DNA of 60,033 nt. Origin: Acidimicrobiia bacterium UBA5794. Its GTDB lineage: Bacteria > Actinomycetota > Acidimicrobiia > Spongiisociales > UBA5794. How positions within the stretch are numbered: position 1 is the first letter of the stretch; each line of letters begins with the position of its first letter. Below are positions 6,975-15,266 of the stretch, one piece after another. Under the pieces are notes generated by a model that was given only the letters and a program-made list of their open reading frames with translations, was not told the origin of the DNA and did no database searches. The stretch spans positions 1-60,033 of the forward strand of contig DIDS01000020.1 of the NCBI GenBank assembly GCA_002418265.1. The letters run 5' to 3'. The translations under genes and the position numbers were made by a program.

Positions 6975-7637
6975 ATGGCTCGCACGCTCAAGATCAAGAC
7001 CTCGCTTGGGTCGGTCACGGGAAAACTGTCCATGCCACAGACGCCACGTCGGACGGGAGTCGTCCTCGCCCATGGTGCTGGCGCTGGTCAATCCCATCCG
7101 TGGATGGTTGGGATGCGTGATCGACTGACGGCATTCGGTTTTCCGACCTTGACGTTCAACTATCTCTACACCGAGTGGGGAAGGAAGGCACCGGACCGGC
7201 TGCCGAAACTCATCGAGGTGCACACCGCTGCTGCCAATCGCCTCGCGACCTACACGGATGATGTCGTCCTGGCAGGAAAGTCCATGGGAGGCAGGGTCGG
7301 TGGACACGTCGTGGCAGATGCGGGGTTCCCAGCGGTCGGTCTCGTCTATTTCGGTTACCCGATCGTTGCCATGGGCAAGACGACTCCCCGAAACACGGAA
7401 CATCTTGCGGCGGTCGCGGCTCCTCAACTCTTCATCTCGGGCACGCGGGATCCGATGGGACCGTCGGACCTGGTCGAGGCGGTTGCAGCATCGGTACCAA
7501 ACGGCTCCTACGCACCCATTGCTGATGGCGACCATTCACTCGTACCCCGAAAATCAACAGGGAGAACCCTTGAAGACTCCCTTGATCTTGCATGTGAGAT
7601 CGTTGATGCATGGTGGATCTCAGAGATCAACCAATAG
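6975..7637 (+). CDS. Alpha/beta hydrolase (KANL3/Tex30-like, dienelactone hydrolase clan)
   Basis: The 220-residue soluble protein has the motifs GVVLAHGAGAGQSHPWM near residue 30, GKSMGGRVGGHV with the nucleophile Ser, FISGTRDPMG with the likely acid, and DGDHSLVP with the catalytic His. This is the short alpha/beta hydrolase group related to Tex30/KANL3. The substrate cannot be told from the sequence. TAAGCT lies 8 nt before the ATG and no Shine-Dalgarno is visible, so the mRNA may be leaderless. It is divergent from pgl across the heptamer array. Confidence 0.85.
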   Translation: MARTLKIKTSLGSVTGKLSMPQTPRRTGVVLAHGAGAGQSHPWMVGMRDRLTAFGFPTLTFNYLYTEWGRKAPDRLPKLIEVHTAAANRLATYTDDVVLAGKSMGGRVGGHVVADAGFPAVGLVYFGYPIVAMGKTTPRNTEHLAAVAAPQLFISGTRDPMGPSDLVEAVAASVPNGSYAPIADGDHSLVPRKSTGRTLEDSLDLACEIVDAWWISEINQ

Positions 7638-7663
7638 GGAATGTACGACCGGCTGTTGGCCCA

Positions 7664-8119
7664 TCAGACAATCGAGATCTCGTCTCGGTGGCCGAAACCT
7701 TGCGTGTTGTCTGTGAAGAAGCAGCGATCAGGGATCAGCTCATACCACTCAACCCGTTCAAGGGCGGCCCGTATCGGTGCGTCGGCCTGATCGGAGCGGA
7801 CCATCGGAAACTTCGCTTCATAGCGTGCGACGGCATCTGACTTTCGTGTCCCCGTGAGCGCCTGCACAACTCCTTCGATCTGAACGCCCCGTATCTCGGT
7901 CCATAGGCGATAGTCCTCGTGGATGGCCGCAGCGCATCGAGCGTTCGTGGCCAGGTTCTGGGCGTGGCGGCTCCTCGGCGACGATAGGAATTCCAGCACG
8001 AACCCATCGCTCGAATAGAAGACTGCCGACGCCCACGGGCCATCGGAACCGGTTGTCGCCAGCGTTGCCACGTTGTGGCTTGTCAAGTACGCAAGAACGT
8101 CGTCGCGGCGGTCCGACAT
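7664..8119 (-). CDS. Pyridoxamine 5'-phosphate oxidase-family FMN/F420-binding split-barrel protein
   Basis: The 151-residue protein opens with RRDDVLAYLTSHNVATLATT and continues GPWASAVFYSSDGFVLEFLS, typical of the split beta-barrel PPOX family, with RHAQNLATNARCAAAIHED in the middle. Members bind FMN, heme or F420. I cannot assign the cofactor, though a CofC-type F420 gene occurs at 49403-49990. AAGGGG lies about 9 nt before the ATG. It is convergent with the hydrolase and divergent from ubiX. Confidence 0.8.
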   Translation of the reverse strand: MSDRRDDVLAYLTSHNVATLATTGSDGPWASAVFYSSDGFVLEFLSSPRSRHAQNLATNARCAAAIHEDYRLWTEIRGVQIEGVVQALTGTRKSDAVARYEAKFPMVRSDQADAPIRAALERVEWYELIPDRCFFTDNTQGFGHRDEISIV

Positions 8120-8210
8120 TCGACGTCCCCTTTCGTTGTGAGTAGGTTTGGGCCTTCAGCGTACTTCGATATCACCTCGCGGTGAAGGTGACGAGAGTGG
8201 GGAGGTTGAC

Positions 8211-8774
8211 ATGGATCGTCTTGTAGTGGGGATCGCCGGTGCCAGCGGCGCGGTGTACGGCATACGTCTTCTGGAGGTGTTACGGGATGTGCCTCATGTT
8301 GAATCGCACCTGGTCCTCAGTGGAGGGGCTCGCCGAACAATTGAGCTCGAAACCGACTTCGAACCCGCAGATGTCGAGGGCCTTGCAGACCAGGTTCACG
8401 AACCGGGTAACGTGGCAGCCTCGATCTCGTCGGGTTCGTTTCGCACCATGGGCATGGTTGTTGCGCCATGCTCGATGAAGACGCTTTCAGGGATCGCCAA
8501 TTCCTACAGCGACAACCTTCTTCTCCGAGCCGCGGACGTGACACTGAAGGAACGCCGCCGTCTGGTGCTTCTCCCTCGCGAGACACCGCTCCATCTCGGG
8601 CACGCGAAGCTGCTGGTGCGAGCGATCGAGATGGGAGCGGTGGTGATGCCCCCCGTCCCGGCTCTGTATCACCGTCCAACCACGGTCCAAGAGATCATCG
8701 ATCACACGACAAGCCGGGTCCTTGACCTCTTCGGAATCGACAATGACCTCGTCCAACGCTGGGGCGGAGGCTGA
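8211..8774 (+). CDS. ubiX: Flavin prenyltransferase UbiX/Pad1
   Basis: UbiX makes prenylated FMN, the cofactor required by UbiD decarboxylases. The 187-residue protein has VVGIAGASGAVYGIRLLEVL at the N-terminus, SSGSFRTMGMVVAPCSMKTL, a KERRRLVLLPRETPLHLGH segment and VMPPVPALYHRP, all standard UbiX motifs. GGGAGG precedes the ATG at 8211 by 6 nt. It stands just upstream of the IclR-type promoter for the PEP-synthase-like genes and about 4 kb before a ubiD gene, so it probably serves that enzyme. Confidence 0.93.
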   Translation: MDRLVVGIAGASGAVYGIRLLEVLRDVPHVESHLVLSGGARRTIELETDFEPADVEGLADQVHEPGNVAASISSGSFRTMGMVVAPCSMKTLSGIANSYSDNLLLRAADVTLKERRRLVLLPRETPLHLGHAKLLVRAIEMGAVVMPPVPALYHRPTTVQEIIDHTTSRVLDLFGIDNDLVQRWGGG

Positions 8775-8798
8775 TGTGAGGCGAATACGTCTTTCTGT

Positions 8799-8860
8799 TT
8801 GACGTTCGATCACCCGCGCGTTACGGTTCTGTATCGAGAAATAGGTTCTATGACGCGAAC
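8799..8860 (+). promoter_or_regulatory. Sigma-70-type promoter with two tandem operator half-site pairs (copy A)
   Basis: The -35 TTGACG (8799-8804) and -10 TACGGT (8822-8827) are 17 bp apart. Two operator-like inverted repeats follow, 19 bp apart: GTTCTgtatcgAGAAA (8826-8841) and GTTCtatgacgcGAAC (8845-8860). The whole module is repeated at 11974-12035 with the same spacing. The overlap with the -10 and start region suggests repression, probably by the IclR protein encoded downstream. Confidence 0.8.
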
Positions 8861-8914
8861 TGCTCAGATATTGTGGGTCAACTGCATCACAAACTGCCCC
8901 AACGGACAACAACC

Positions 8915-10060
8915 GTGACAGCTGACACGAGATACATCCTCAAATTCGAGGAATGTCATGAAGATTGTGTTGCTCTCGTCGGTGGAAAGAGCACCGGCCT
9001 GGGAAGCATGATTCGCGCCGGGGTTCCCGTCCCACCCGGATTCGCCGTCACCACACACGCATACCGTGCCATGCTCGGCAACGGAGGACTCGAACGAGAG
9101 ATCGCCGAGATTCTCGAGGGTGCCGACTCCGATGACGTTGACGGTCTTGATGCCATCAGTGACAAAATCGGGGCGAAGATCATTGAACGGCCGATACCTC
9201 CCGCCGTTGAATCGGCAATTCGTGAAGGGTACGAGGAGCTCGTTGCGTTGTGTTCGGGTCCAAACGGTTCGGACACCCCAACGGACAGCCTCCCGGTTGC
9301 GGTGCGCTCAAGTGCCACGGCGGAGGACCTTCCCGGTGCGAGCTTTGCGGGTCAGCAGGACACCTTCTTGTGGGTCGTGGGGATCGATGATGTTCTGACG
9401 CATGTCAAGCGCTGCTGGGCGAGTCTGTACACCGCCAGGGCGATCGCGTACCGGATGGAGCGTGGGTTCGCACACGAGAAGGTCTACATGAGCGTGTGTA
9501 TCCAAAAGATGGTCAACGCACGCTCGGCCGGTGTCATGTTCACGCTCAACCCGATCAACGGTGATCGATCCAAGGTTGCCATCGATGCGAGCTGGGGACT
9601 GGGGGAATCGGTGGCATCTGGCGAGGTCACACCGGACAACTACCTTGTCGACAAGATCGCCATGAAGATCGCGAAACGCACGGTGTCGCTCAAGGCAATC
9701 GAGTATCGGGCGATTCCCGGTGAGCGACGGGTCGCCAAGACCGAAGTACCTGTTGATCGCCGCGATGCTCCCTGTCTTTCTGACGACGAAATCCTCGCAC
9801 TCAGCCGTGTGGCGCGCAGTGTCGAGGCACGACATCAGCGCCCACAGGATCTTGAGTGGGCGATCGATGCCGACCTTGAACCACCCAACAACGTCCTGCT
9901 GCTCCAGAGTCGGCCCGAGACCGTCTGGAGTGACCGGGATCGGGTCCAGGTGTCGGAGTCGAACCATTCAACGTTGGACTACATCGTTGCGAACCTTCGC
10001 ACTGGGGTGAGGTTGCGGCCCGCTGAGTTGGATTCCGCGGAAAGCGGCGGTGTCCACTGA
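8915..10060 (+). CDS. PEP-synthase-like ATP-grasp subunit (phenylphosphate synthase PpsB-like)
   Basis: The 381-residue protein corresponds to the N-terminal PPDK/PEP-synthase ATP-binding domain alone: ALVGGKSTGLGSMIRAGVPV, SLPVAVRSSATAEDLPGASF and AGVMFTLNPINGDRSKVAI, with NVLLLQSRPETVW at the end. PEP synthase carries this domain with the His and PEP domains in one chain of about 800 residues. The split form fits the 40-kDa subunit of Thauera phenylphosphate synthase. I chose GTG at 8915; GTG at 8873 is an alternative, and neither has a clear ribosome-binding site. The promoter at 8799-8860 drives it. The true acceptor substrate is unproven. Confidence 0.82.
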   Translation: MTADTRYILKFEECHEDCVALVGGKSTGLGSMIRAGVPVPPGFAVTTHAYRAMLGNGGLEREIAEILEGADSDDVDGLDAISDKIGAKIIERPIPPAVESAIREGYEELVALCSGPNGSDTPTDSLPVAVRSSATAEDLPGASFAGQQDTFLWVVGIDDVLTHVKRCWASLYTARAIAYRMERGFAHEKVYMSVCIQKMVNARSAGVMFTLNPINGDRSKVAIDASWGLGESVASGEVTPDNYLVDKIAMKIAKRTVSLKAIEYRAIPGERRVAKTEVPVDRRDAPCLSDDEILALSRVARSVEARHQRPQDLEWAIDADLEPPNNVLLLQSRPETVWSDRDRVQVSESNHSTLDYIVANLRTGVRLRPAELDSAESGGVH

Positions 10061-10133
10061 CAAAGGAGTGCAACACCCGCGCCTGAGCTCGCAAAGACAA
10101 CACCGTACAAATGCCAGATGGGGAGGAAGACAC

Positions 10134-11954
10134 ATGACCGAGACACGATTCCCAAGTCCCTTTGAGGTTCCCACACCGGAAGGTTGTGAGGGCTGGGAGG
10201 ACCTCTACCCGTACTACTACCTGTTCAGCGAGGAGCGCCGAGAACTCGAAGAGTCGAAGTTCTGGTTCTTTGACGGCATGCATCATCCCGATGTTCTCTA
10301 TCCGTTCGATACGATCACATCCGAGAGCTGGTGGGTTGCGCTCGGTGAGATGAACAGCAGGGTCTACATCGTTCCACCTGCCCTTGGTATTGATCATCGG
10401 GTGCTCAACGGACGCCTCTACATCAGTGCAAACGCCATCACGGATGAAGAAGTGGTTGGTGCCCGTGTCGCGCACTTCATGGAGCGGGCCGGCTACTACT
10501 ACGAAAACTGGGATGAGCTCTATGCAAAGTGGCAGGACAAGGCGCGTGAGACGATCGAGGAGCTCAAGGCAGTTGAGGTCAAGCCTCTCCCCGAGATGGA
10601 GGACATTGAGGTCGTGCGTTCAGGCCGTGGTCTGACGTCGGCATACGATCTCCTGGTTGCATACAACCGTGTCATCGAGAACATGCACAAGATTTGGCAT
10701 CTCCACTTCGAGTTCTTGAACCTCGGGTATGCCGCCTACCTGACCTACTTCGGGTTCTGCAAGCAGCTGTTCCCGGACATTCCTGATCAGGTTGTTGCCC
10801 AGATGGTCGCGGGGATCGATGTGCTCCTGTTCCGGCCGGACGCTGAGCTGAAGAAGCTTGCAGCCAAGGCAGTCGAGTTGGGTGTTGGCGATGCAATCAA
10901 GGATGGAGCCGATCCCGAGGCGGTGATCGCTGCGCTTGAGCAATCAGACGCCGGTCAGCAATGGATCGCTGCTCTTGAGAAGGCCAAGGATCCCTGGTTC
11001 TACTTCTCGACCGGTTCGGGGTTCTACCACCACCACAAGACCTGGATCAACGACCAAACGTTCCCCTTTGCCGGGATTGCGGGCTACATCCGAAAGCTGG
11101 AGGCTGGCGAGAGCATCGAGCGTCCATTTGACGAGGTCATCGCGGAGCGAGATCGACTCGCCACCGAGTACGCAGCACTCTTAGATGGTGATGATCTCAA
11201 GAACTTCAACGATCAGCTTGGGCTTGCCCGTACGGTGTTTCCGTTCATCGAAGATCACAACTTCTATGTCGAGCATTGGCATCATGCGGTGTTCTGGAAC
11301 AAGATGCGCGAGTTCGGGCAGATCTTTGTCGACGCTGGCTTCTTTGAAGAAGTCGACGACATGTTCTACCTCCACCGATTCGAGGTTCAGGCTGCCCTGT
11401 ACGACCTGATTGCGTCGTGGGGTGTTGGGACGCCTGCACGGGGACCCGGATACTGGCCCAAGGAGGTTGCCAGGCGCAGGGAGCTGTTCGCAAAGCTTTC
11501 CGAATGGCAGCCACTCCCGGCACTGGGTGAGCCGCCAGAAGTTGTCACCGAGCCCTTCACCATCATGCTCTGGGGCATCACGACCGATTCCGTCAGGAAT
11601 TGGCTTGGAATCGATGCAGGGGAAGATGCCGACTACGACTTGTCCGGTTTTGCAGGATCCCCCGGCACCGTTGAGGGGGTAGCGAGGGTGATCCTGAGCG
11701 CCGACGGACTCGGGGACATACAGGACGGAGAGATCCTCGTCTGCCCGATCACGAATCCAAGTTGGGGTCCGGTGTTCTCCAAGATCGCCGGAGCCGTCAC
11801 TGACATCGGCGGGATGATGTCTCATGCCTCGATCGTGTGCCGTGAATATGGCGTTCCGGCCGTCGTCGGGACCGGTTTTGCGACCCAGCGAATCAAGACC
11901 GGTCAGAGGCTGCTCGTCAACGGCGCGGAAGGGACGGTGAAGTTCCTTGACTGA
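10134..11954 (+). CDS. PEP-utilising-enzyme-like phosphotransferase subunit (phenylphosphate synthase PpsA-like)
   Basis: The 606-residue protein carries a C-terminal phosphohistidine swivel domain: GGMMSHASIVCREYGVPAVV with the expected phosphorylated His564 (codon 11823-11825). The N-terminal 500 residues are rich in Trp/Tyr/His, with an FYHHHKTWIND segment, and resemble no kinase domain; this is probably the acceptor-substrate part. Thauera phenylphosphate synthase has a 70-kDa subunit of this build and size with a phospho-His near residue 569 (from memory). GGGAGGAA precedes the ATG at 10134; the longer frame from 10050 would overlap the previous gene. Other phenolic substrates or a rifamycin-phosphotransferase-like role remain possible. 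Confidence 0.8.
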   Translation: MTETRFPSPFEVPTPEGCEGWEDLYPYYYLFSEERRELEESKFWFFDGMHHPDVLYPFDTITSESWWVALGEMNSRVYIVPPALGIDHRVLNGRLYISANAITDEEVVGARVAHFMERAGYYYENWDELYAKWQDKARETIEELKAVEVKPLPEMEDIEVVRSGRGLTSAYDLLVAYNRVIENMHKIWHLHFEFLNLGYAAYLTYFGFCKQLFPDIPDQVVAQMVAGIDVLLFRPDAELKKLAAKAVELGVGDAIKDGADPEAVIAALEQSDAGQQWIAALEKAKDPWFYFSTGSGFYHHHKTWINDQTFPFAGIAGYIRKLEAGESIERPFDEVIAERDRLATEYAALLDGDDLKNFNDQLGLARTVFPFIEDHNFYVEHWHHAVFWNKMREFGQIFVDAGFFEEVDDMFYLHRFEVQAALYDLIASWGVGTPARGPGYWPKEVARRRELFAKLSEWQPLPALGEPPEVVTEPFTIMLWGITTDSVRNWLGIDAGEDADYDLSGFAGSPGTVEGVARVILSADGLGDIQDGEILVCPITNPSWGPVFSKIAGAVTDIGGMMSHASIVCREYGVPAVVGTGFATQRIKTGQRLLVNGAEGTVKFLD

Positions 11955-11973
11955 GGCCCGGGATCCTCGTCGT

Positions 11974-12035
11974 TTGACGTAGTGGTGACGATGAGTTACG
12001 GTTCTCTGACAAGAACAAGGTTCTATGACACGAAC
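11974..12035 (+). promoter_or_regulatory. Sigma-70-type promoter with two tandem operator half-site pairs (copy B)
   Basis: The -35 TTGACG (11974-11979) and -10 TACGGT (11997-12002) are 17 bp apart. Inverted repeats GTTCTctgacaAGAAC (12001-12016) and GTTCtatgacacGAAC (12020-12035) follow, 19 bp apart. Element order and all spacings match copy A at 8799-8860. It lies before the IclR gene, so autoregulation is likely. Confidence 0.82.
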
Positions 12036-12095
12036 TCATCACACGATCTGGTCAACCGGCACCATGGTGCACCGTCGGCAACGAGGGCACCAGTC

Positions 12096-12887
12096 GTGGT
12101 AGCAACGGTATCGGCCGTGGAGCGGGGGATCCAGATCCTCCGCTCCTTCGAGCTCCAGGACGAGTACAGCCTCACCGAGCTGGTCGGGTTGCTTTCGTTG
12201 AACAAGAGCACGGCTTTCGGAATCCTCCAAACCCTGACCGATCACCGGTTCCTGATTCGGGACGAGCACACGCTCAGGTACCGGTTGGGTCCCGCGCTCA
12301 TCCGCCTCGGCTATCTCGCACACGAGCAGACCGACGTGCGGCGCATTGCAGCGCCCTACATGGAGGCGCTTGCCAAGGAGCTGCGCAAGTCGGTTCTGTT
12401 GGGGACGTTTCATCAGGACCAACTCACCGTGATCGACAAGGTGGATCCCGTGGGGACGTTGCATGTATCAGCGGCGATCGGTCAGCGGATCCCTTTCTCG
12501 GCGGGATCGTTCGGACGAGTGTTCCTCGCATGGCTTCCCGAAGAGCATGTCGACGAACTCATTGCCACGCACGGTCTTGTGGCGTTCACCCCCGGTTCGA
12601 TCACCGACCCAGAGGAATACAAGGCACAGCTTGCCCTCGTGCGCGAGCGCGGATATGCCGTGGATGACACTGAGGAATACCTCTTTGGTGTTCGGGCTGT
12701 CTCCGTTCCGTTGATGGGCCTTGACGGTGTCGTTGCCGCGCTCACCGTCGTTGGGTTCACATCACGCACCGGGGATCAACCAGGAGAACAAGCGATCAAG
12801 GCGGCGGTGGCAGCTGCCCAAGCAATCTCGGCTCAACTTGGTGCCGAGGAATTCGAGCCAGACCAACCGGAGGTTCCGAGGCAATGA
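12096..12887 (+). CDS. IclR-family transcriptional regulator
   Basis: The 263-residue protein has the IclR winged HTH at the N-terminus (SAVERGIQILRSFELQDEYS, SLNKSTAFGILQTLTDHRFL) and the effector-binding domain after it (RIAAPYMEALAKELRKSVLL, GSFGRVFLAWLPEEHVDEL, RERGYAVDDTEEYLFGVRAV). The frame is open further upstream, but that part overlaps the promoter and operators, so I start at GTG 12096, which has GAGGG 8 nt before it. IclR proteins often control aromatic catabolism and bind paired inverted repeats. The double operator found here and before 8873 is the expected target. The UbiD gene follows 78 nt downstream. Confidence 0.9.
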   Translation: MVATVSAVERGIQILRSFELQDEYSLTELVGLLSLNKSTAFGILQTLTDHRFLIRDEHTLRYRLGPALIRLGYLAHEQTDVRRIAAPYMEALAKELRKSVLLGTFHQDQLTVIDKVDPVGTLHVSAAIGQRIPFSAGSFGRVFLAWLPEEHVDELIATHGLVAFTPGSITDPEEYKAQLALVRERGYAVDDTEEYLFGVRAVSVPLMGLDGVVAALTVVGFTSRTGDQPGEQAIKAAVAAAQAISAQLGAEEFEPDQPEVPRQ

Positions 12888-12965
12888 TCCCACCCAAGCA
12901 ACCAGCGGCATCCGCCGCACATGTGGCGGATGCCGCAAACAACGCAAACCAGAAGGAGACACACC

Positions 12966-14393
12966 ATGCCATTTGACGATCTACGTTCCTACATCAAGCG
13001 GCTTGATGAGGAGGGACAACTTCACGAGATTGATCGTGAGGTTGACTGGAACCTTGAACTGAGCCACGTCGCCAAATTGAATGAGGAACGTCAAGGTGGT
13101 GGCTCTGCGTTGCTGTTCAACAACATCAAGGACTATCCGGGCAAGCGGGTGTTCACCAGCGCCATGACGGCTCGAGAGCGACTCGCAATTGCTCTCGACA
13201 TGTCCCAGGACACGAGCCTGATGAACCTCTCCCAGGAGTGGGTCGACCGCATCCACGGAAATCTGGTCCCACCAAAGGTGCTTGACACGGGCCCCACGAA
13301 GGAAAACATCCTTCTGGGAGACGATGCCGACATCCTCAAGATCCCATCGCCGTGGTTCTATCCCGGAGACGGCGGCCGCTACTTCGGAACGGCCGGTTAC
13401 CTCATCACCAGGAACCTCAAGACAGGGCGGCTGAACCTCGGCACCTATCGCGCAATGGTTGGTGAAAGTCAGGAACTGTGTATCTACATGATCAAGGCCA
13501 AGGACGGCGAGATCGACTTCCGCGACTATCAAGAGGCCGGGATTCCGATGCCGGTCGCCTACGTGTCGGGTGCCGATCCAACCTTGTTCCTGTGTGGAAG
13601 CACCCTGTTTGGTCTGGAGGAAAGCGAATACGATGTCGCTGGCGCCCTCCGTGGAGCACCTGTCGAGGTTGTCAAGGCTGAGACCTCCGATCTGCTCGTT
13701 CCTGCGAGTGCGGAATGGGTCGTCGAGGGCGAGATCGTCCCGGGTGAGACCCGACCCGAAGGACCCTTCGGTGAGTACACGGGCCACTACTCGGGCAAGG
13801 GCGATGAGGAGCAATATTTCATCCGGGTCAAGGCCATCACCCACCGCAACGATCCGATTCTGTGGTCAACGACGGTTGGGAGGCCGACCACCGACACCCA
13901 CATGGTCATGAGCGTGAACCGGACGGCGTCGTTGTGGAACGACCTTCGCCGTATGCAGATCCCCGGTATCACCGGTGTCTATGGGCCGCCGGCGTCGGCT
14001 GGTCGGATGCTCGCCATCATCTCGATGAAGCCGATGTATCACGGCCATTCGACCCAGGTCGGGCTCGGAGCGTTTGCCTCCACCACCGGGAACTATGGAC
14101 TCAAGACCGTGATTCTTGTGGACGACGACATTGATATCGAGAACATGGATCAGGTCATGTATGCCCTGAGCTTCAAGTATCAGCCGGAATTCGGCACCCA
14201 GATTCTCCGAAGAGGACGATCAACACCGCTTGATCCGTCGCTTCCTCGTTCGGATCGGTTCATGACCTCGCGGGTCATCATCGACTGTACGACACCGTAT
14301 GAATGGGGTGACGAAGATCGGCCTGCGAGGATATTCCTCGACGAGGACATGGCATCCCACGTCAAGGAGAACTGGAGCGAGTACTTCGGATGA
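12966..14393 (+). CDS. UbiD-family prenyl-FMN-dependent (de)carboxylase
   Basis: The 475-residue protein has UbiD hallmarks: DLRSYIKRLDEEGQLHEIDR at the start, GTYRAMVGESQELCIYM, the catalytic acid cluster around GETRPEGPFGEYTGHYSG (the E-x-P-F-G-E-Y-T motif), and NRTASLWNDLRRMQIPGITG. It needs prenyl-FMN from UbiX. AAGGAG precedes the ATG at 12966. The neighbouring phenylphosphate-synthase-like pair suggests it carboxylates a phosphorylated phenol, as in Thauera and Geobacter. Decarboxylation of an aromatic or other unsaturated acid is the alternative. No partner alpha, gamma or delta carboxylase subunit of the Thauera type is recognisable nearby. Confidence 0.9.
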   Translation: MPFDDLRSYIKRLDEEGQLHEIDREVDWNLELSHVAKLNEERQGGGSALLFNNIKDYPGKRVFTSAMTARERLAIALDMSQDTSLMNLSQEWVDRIHGNLVPPKVLDTGPTKENILLGDDADILKIPSPWFYPGDGGRYFGTAGYLITRNLKTGRLNLGTYRAMVGESQELCIYMIKAKDGEIDFRDYQEAGIPMPVAYVSGADPTLFLCGSTLFGLEESEYDVAGALRGAPVEVVKAETSDLLVPASAEWVVEGEIVPGETRPEGPFGEYTGHYSGKGDEEQYFIRVKAITHRNDPILWSTTVGRPTTDTHMVMSVNRTASLWNDLRRMQIPGITGVYGPPASAGRMLAIISMKPMYHGHSTQVGLGAFASTTGNYGLKTVILVDDDIDIENMDQVMYALSFKYQPEFGTQILRRGRSTPLDPSLPRSDRFMTSRVIIDCTTPYEWGDEDRPARIFLDEDMASHVKENWSEYFG

Positions 14394-15229
14394 GCTCTCT
14401 CACCGAGGACAGGGGAGCCTCCGTTGCAAGCCTGCCCGTCGAGGGGATCATCTTCGACATTGACGGCACGGTCGCCAGAGGGCGCCAGGTTCTTCCTGGC
14501 GCCCTCGATACCCTCGCCGAACTCCGTGGCCGAGACATACGGTTTGCCTTCTTCACCAACGACAACTCCAAGACGATCGGGACATGGGTGGATCGGCTCG
14601 GTGACATGGGCATCGACGCGAGACCCGACGAAGTGGTGACCTCGGCGCTCGTGGCTGCTGAAGTAATGGTGGAGTTGCATTCGAAGAGCCGGATTCTTGG
14701 CGTCGGTGACGTCGGTCTGTTGGAGGCATTGGAGACACGGAAGCTCGATCTCGTCAGCTATGAGTCTGAGGAAACGATTGATGTGGTCATGATGGGGAGG
14801 GATTCGAACTTCGATACCCGACGCCTCGAAGTCGTGTGTCAGGCGATCTGGAATGGTGCCGAGTTCTTTGCAACCAACTATGACCCGAGGCTTCCCGTCG
14901 CCGGTGGCTTCATGCCCGGAACGGGGGCGATGGTCAAGGCGGTGGCGTACGCAACGAGTTGTGAGCCGGTGGTGACGGGCAAGCCTTCACCGTGGTCGGG
15001 GCGAATGGCGATGCGTCTCTTGGGCGTTGCTCCCGAACGGGGGTTGGTTGTTGGGGATCAGCTGGCCACCGATATCGCAATGGGTCGCAACGCTGGCATG
15101 CGTACCGTTCTTGTTCTGACCGGTACGGACGGTACCGAAGCAGTCGAGGAGGCCCCTGCACATGAGCGACCCGACGTGGTGCTCGGTGGCGTCAGTGATC
15201 TGATCCCATGGCTTGACCGGCAGGTCTAG
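14390..15229 (+). CDS. HAD-superfamily (NagD-like, subclass IIA) phosphatase
   Basis: The 279-residue protein has motif I in IIFDIDGTVARGRQVLPGAL, a threonine/asparagine motif (FAFFTNDNSKT) and the late motif GLVVGDQLATDIAMGRNAGM; VTGKPSPWSGRMAMRLLG is typical of NagD/phosphoglycolate-like enzymes. Its ATG overlaps the ubiD stop (ATGA), so it belongs to the same transcript. In Thauera, phenylphosphate carboxylase includes a HAD-family delta subunit, but that protein is shorter. Here the phosphatase could release phosphate from a phospho-intermediate. The assignment is by family only. Confidence 0.85.
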   Translation: MSSLTEDRGASVASLPVEGIIFDIDGTVARGRQVLPGALDTLAELRGRDIRFAFFTNDNSKTIGTWVDRLGDMGIDARPDEVVTSALVAAEVMVELHSKSRILGVGDVGLLEALETRKLDLVSYESEETIDVVMMGRDSNFDTRRLEVVCQAIWNGAEFFATNYDPRLPVAGGFMPGTGAMVKAVAYATSCEPVVTGKPSPWSGRMAMRLLGVAPERGLVVGDQLATDIAMGRNAGMRTVLVLTGTDGTEAVEEAPAHERPDVVLGGVSDLIPWLDRQV

Positions 15230-15266
15230 CCCAGAAGGCGTAGACGGCACCAGTTGTACCCGGCGA

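Noticed and set aside
6879..7535. Long N-terminal extension of pgl on the minus strand
   Set aside because: It overlaps the real plus-strand hydrolase and the heptamer array; a normal Pgl N-terminus with an upstream -10 begins at 6878.
8873..8914. GTG 8873 as the start of the ATP-grasp subunit
   Set aside because: It cannot be excluded, but it directly follows the operator and has no ribosome-binding site, and the conserved domain begins after GTG 8915. I preferred 8915 with low certainty.
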